NCBI RefSeq assembly: GCF_001729785.1 | Contig: NZ_CP017183.1 | Location: 1,798,001-1,862,000, forward strand | Length of the DNA stretch: 64,000 nt | Source of the DNA: Enterobacter hormaechei subsp. xiangfangensis | GTDB taxonomy: Bacteria; Pseudomonadota; Gammaproteobacteria; Enterobacterales; Enterobacteriaceae | Reading direction: 5' to 3' | Part shown: piece after piece, positions 59,525 to 64,000 of the stretch | How positions within the stretch are numbered: the first letter of the stretch is position 1 | Layout of the letters: each line of letters begins with the position of its first letter | The notes under the pieces: model-generated | What the model saw: only the letters and a program-made list of their open reading frames with translations | Told to the model about the DNA's origin: nothing | The model's database searches: none | Translations under genes and position numbers: made by a program

Positions 59525-59550
59525 AACCAGCCATAAGCGGCTGGTTTTTT
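59525..59550 (+). terminator. Terminator of the SOS operon
   Basis: AACCAGCC and GGCTGGTT pair around ATAAGC and are followed by TTTTTT. It is the last phage element before attR; 59551-59649 shows nothing else. Confidence 0.8.
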
Positions 59551-59649
59551 GTGTGGTTTGGTCGGAACGAGAGAATTTTAACCTCCATCCCATGATGGCA
59601 TCCTAAAGCTCAAAGGAAGTTTTGCATAATCACTTCTTCAAAATCGCAT

Positions 59650-59677
59650 TCCCCAAAATAAAATTTAAGTGAATGAA
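59650..59677. other. Candidate attR
   Basis: TCCCCAAAA (59650-59658) is an arm-site candidate matching the three copies near attL. The core AAATTTAAGTGAATGAA follows (59661-59677), sharing TAAGTGA exactly with the left end. Core identity beyond that is imperfect. Confidence 0.55.
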
Positions 59678-59710
59678 AAACATGGAGAAAAATGAGGATG
59701 GAAATGCAAT

Positions 59711-59745
59711 AAAATCAGCCAGAAAAACAGAGTTAACTGGCTGAT
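59711..59745 (-). terminator. Terminator of yeaGH
   Basis: ATCAGCCAG and CTGGCTGAT pair around a 14-nt loop, and on the minus strand are followed by TTTTATT. It lies 10 bp after the yeaH stop codon, outside the prophage. Confidence 0.7.
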
Positions 59746-59754
59746 TAATAACAT

Positions 59755-63062
<3,308 letters not shown>

Positions 63063-63161
63063 GGCATGCCGTCCTTTCGTTTTTTAGCACAGGATAAGAG
63101 CCGTTCGTATGAGTAGTGGAGGCTCCCGGAAGAGAATTTTTCGCACCTCACTGCCAGAGCA

Positions 63162-63176
63162 GCAACCTGTGTGCCA
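63162..63176 (-). promoter_or_regulatory. Sigma-54 promoter for yeaGH
   Basis: On the minus strand the sequence is TGGCAC-ACAGG-TTGC, a perfect -24/-12 sigma-54 element. It lies about 100 bp upstream of the yeaG start. In E. coli yeaG is NtrC- and sigma-54-dependent, which agrees. The rest of 63063-63494 holds no ORF; no clear NtrC site was found. Confidence 0.85.
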
Positions 63177-63494
63177 GGTCGAAGGCTATGAACCGCAGGG
63201 TGTTCAGCAAAACCTCTTCTTAAATTAAAGCGTAGATGGCAATTGCAAAACTTGCATACGGATAAAATCTACTTTCAATGACATATCAATAACTCATCCA
63301 AAAATTTCCACTGCGGTTATAAGCGAAAAGCGGGTTTTTCATTTATCGGTCACATAAATGAAAGCGGGATGTCATCTGAAAAATGAAAAATAACGGGTTA
63401 ATCAAACGGATTAGTGCGCAAAAAATTTTGGGATGTACGGGAATGGCGGTTACACTTCACCCGCTGATTATTTGACTACAGGAAAGAATGGATT

Positions 63495-64000
63495 GTGACC
63501 AAACTCAAACTTCTGGCATTGGGCATCCTTGCCGCTACCGCAGCGAGCACCGTACAGGCTGAGAGCCAGTGGACTGTTGGCGCGGGTGCTGGCGTGATTA
63601 ACAGCCCGTACAAGCAGTATGACCGCGACGTTTATCCTGTCCCCGTTGTCACCTATGAAGGCGATAACTTCTGGTTCCGTGGGTTGGGCGGCGGCTACTA
63701 TCTGTGGAACGATACGGCCGATAAGCTCTCCATCATGGCCTATTACGACCCAACGCACTTTAAACCAGGCGACAGCGACAGCAATGCGCTTCGTCAACTG
63801 GACAAACGCAGAAGCTCACTGATGGCGGGGCTTTCTTACGTCCATAATACCGAGTATGGCTTCCTGCGCACTGCGCTGGCGGGCGATACCCTGGACAACA
63901 GCAACGGCTTCATCTGGGATCTGGCGTGGCTTTACCGCTATACCAACGGCGCAGTGACGCTGACGCCGGGTATCGGTGTGCAGTACAGCAGCGAAAATTA
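63495..64000 (+). CDS. mipA: MipA, MltA-interacting outer-membrane protein (partial)
   Basis: The gene runs off the window. From GTG 63495 it encodes TKLKLLALGILAATAAS with signal peptide cleavage near VQAES. The mature OmpV/MipA start follows (VYPVPVVTYEGDNFWFRG, then GGYYLWNDTADKLSIMAYY). MipA is an outer-membrane scaffold linking the lytic transglycosylase MltA to the penicillin-binding protein PBP1B. It is divergent from yeaG, as in E. coli. The first 168 residues are visible. Confidence 0.9.
   Translation, partial: MTKLKLLALGILAATAASTVQAESQWTVGAGAGVINSPYKQYDRDVYPVPVVTYEGDNFWFRGLGGGYYLWNDTADKLSIMAYYDPTHFKPGDSDSNALRQLDKRRSSLMAGLSYVHNTEYGFLRTALAGDTLDNSNGFIWDLAWLYRYTNGAVTLTPGIGVQYSSEN

Larger units (their letters stand above)
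18440..59672. mobile_element. Complete HK97/lambda-type siphovirus prophage (about 41 kb)
   Basis: All functional modules are present in lambdoid order: integration, left early genes, CI/Cro switch, replication, Q, lysis, HK97-type head, lambda-type tail, tail fibres. The ends are placed at a shared TAAGTGA core with candidate integrase arm sites on both sides. The element separates yeaK from yeaH, which are near neighbours in E. coli. No frameshifted structural gene was seen, so it may be inducible. Confidence 0.85.

Overview
The window is enterobacterial chromosome, most like Enterobacter or a close relative such as Lelliottia or Leclercia. The non-phage genes are an E. coli-like yea/yoa block (yeaQ, yoaJ, yoaK, dgcP, yoaF, yeaO, nimT, nimR, yeaL, yoaI, yeaK, then yeaH, yeaG, mipA). 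The proteins are diverged from E. coli, and a GH31 glycosidase with a GPH transporter is added between yeaL and yoaI.

Bases 1-5231 are the right end of a different integrated element that starts outside the window. They hold a truncated lambda-V-like tail tube gene, a Pin/Gin-type serine invertase with a crossover-like site just upstream, a BetT choline transporter and a DUF2254 membrane protein. The block ends in a duplicated 3' end of icd, the attachment gene of e14-type prophages. Bases 5254-18390 are host backbone: ymjA, an EAL phosphodiesterase, yeaQ, the tiny yoaJ and yoaK genes, dgcP and further yea genes. Two stretches there look like unannotated structured small RNAs (about 7362-7527 and 9328-9404, both minus strand).

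Bases 18440 to about 59672 are a complete-looking HK97/lambda-type siphovirus prophage inserted between yeaK and yeaH. A short shared core and four TCCCCAAAA arm-site candidates mark its ends. Left arm (minus strand): int, xis, small Ea22-like genes, a ParB-like protein and a highly structured early leader. Control region: CI, Cro, and three plus three operators at pL and pR. Right arm: a CII-like and a YmfM-like protein, a replication protein gene containing six iterons at 23-24 bp spacing (probable origin), an MT-A70 methylase, RusA, a Rha/KilAC protein, DUF968 and antiterminator Q. Next come an A+T-rich two-gene cargo operon on the opposite strand (a soluble 355-residue protein plus a four-helix membrane protein), a tRNA-Arg(UCU), and lysis genes (two holin-like proteins, GH19 endolysin, nested Rz/Rz1). 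Then follow HK97-type head genes and lambda-type tail genes, including a G/GT frameshift at GGGAAAG. The right end carries tail-fibre genes, a Cor-like exclusion lipoprotein, and a LexA-box-controlled pair ending in a protein that resembles UmuD already cut to UmuD'.

The strongest candidates for something undescribed are the 30820-32421 cargo operon (architecturally like RexAB or Kiwa but not recognised as either), the SOS-controlled UmuD'-like pair, the four-copy inverted motif in the left early leader, the iteron origin, and the two small-RNA candidates. All family names come from reading the sequence; no database search was run.
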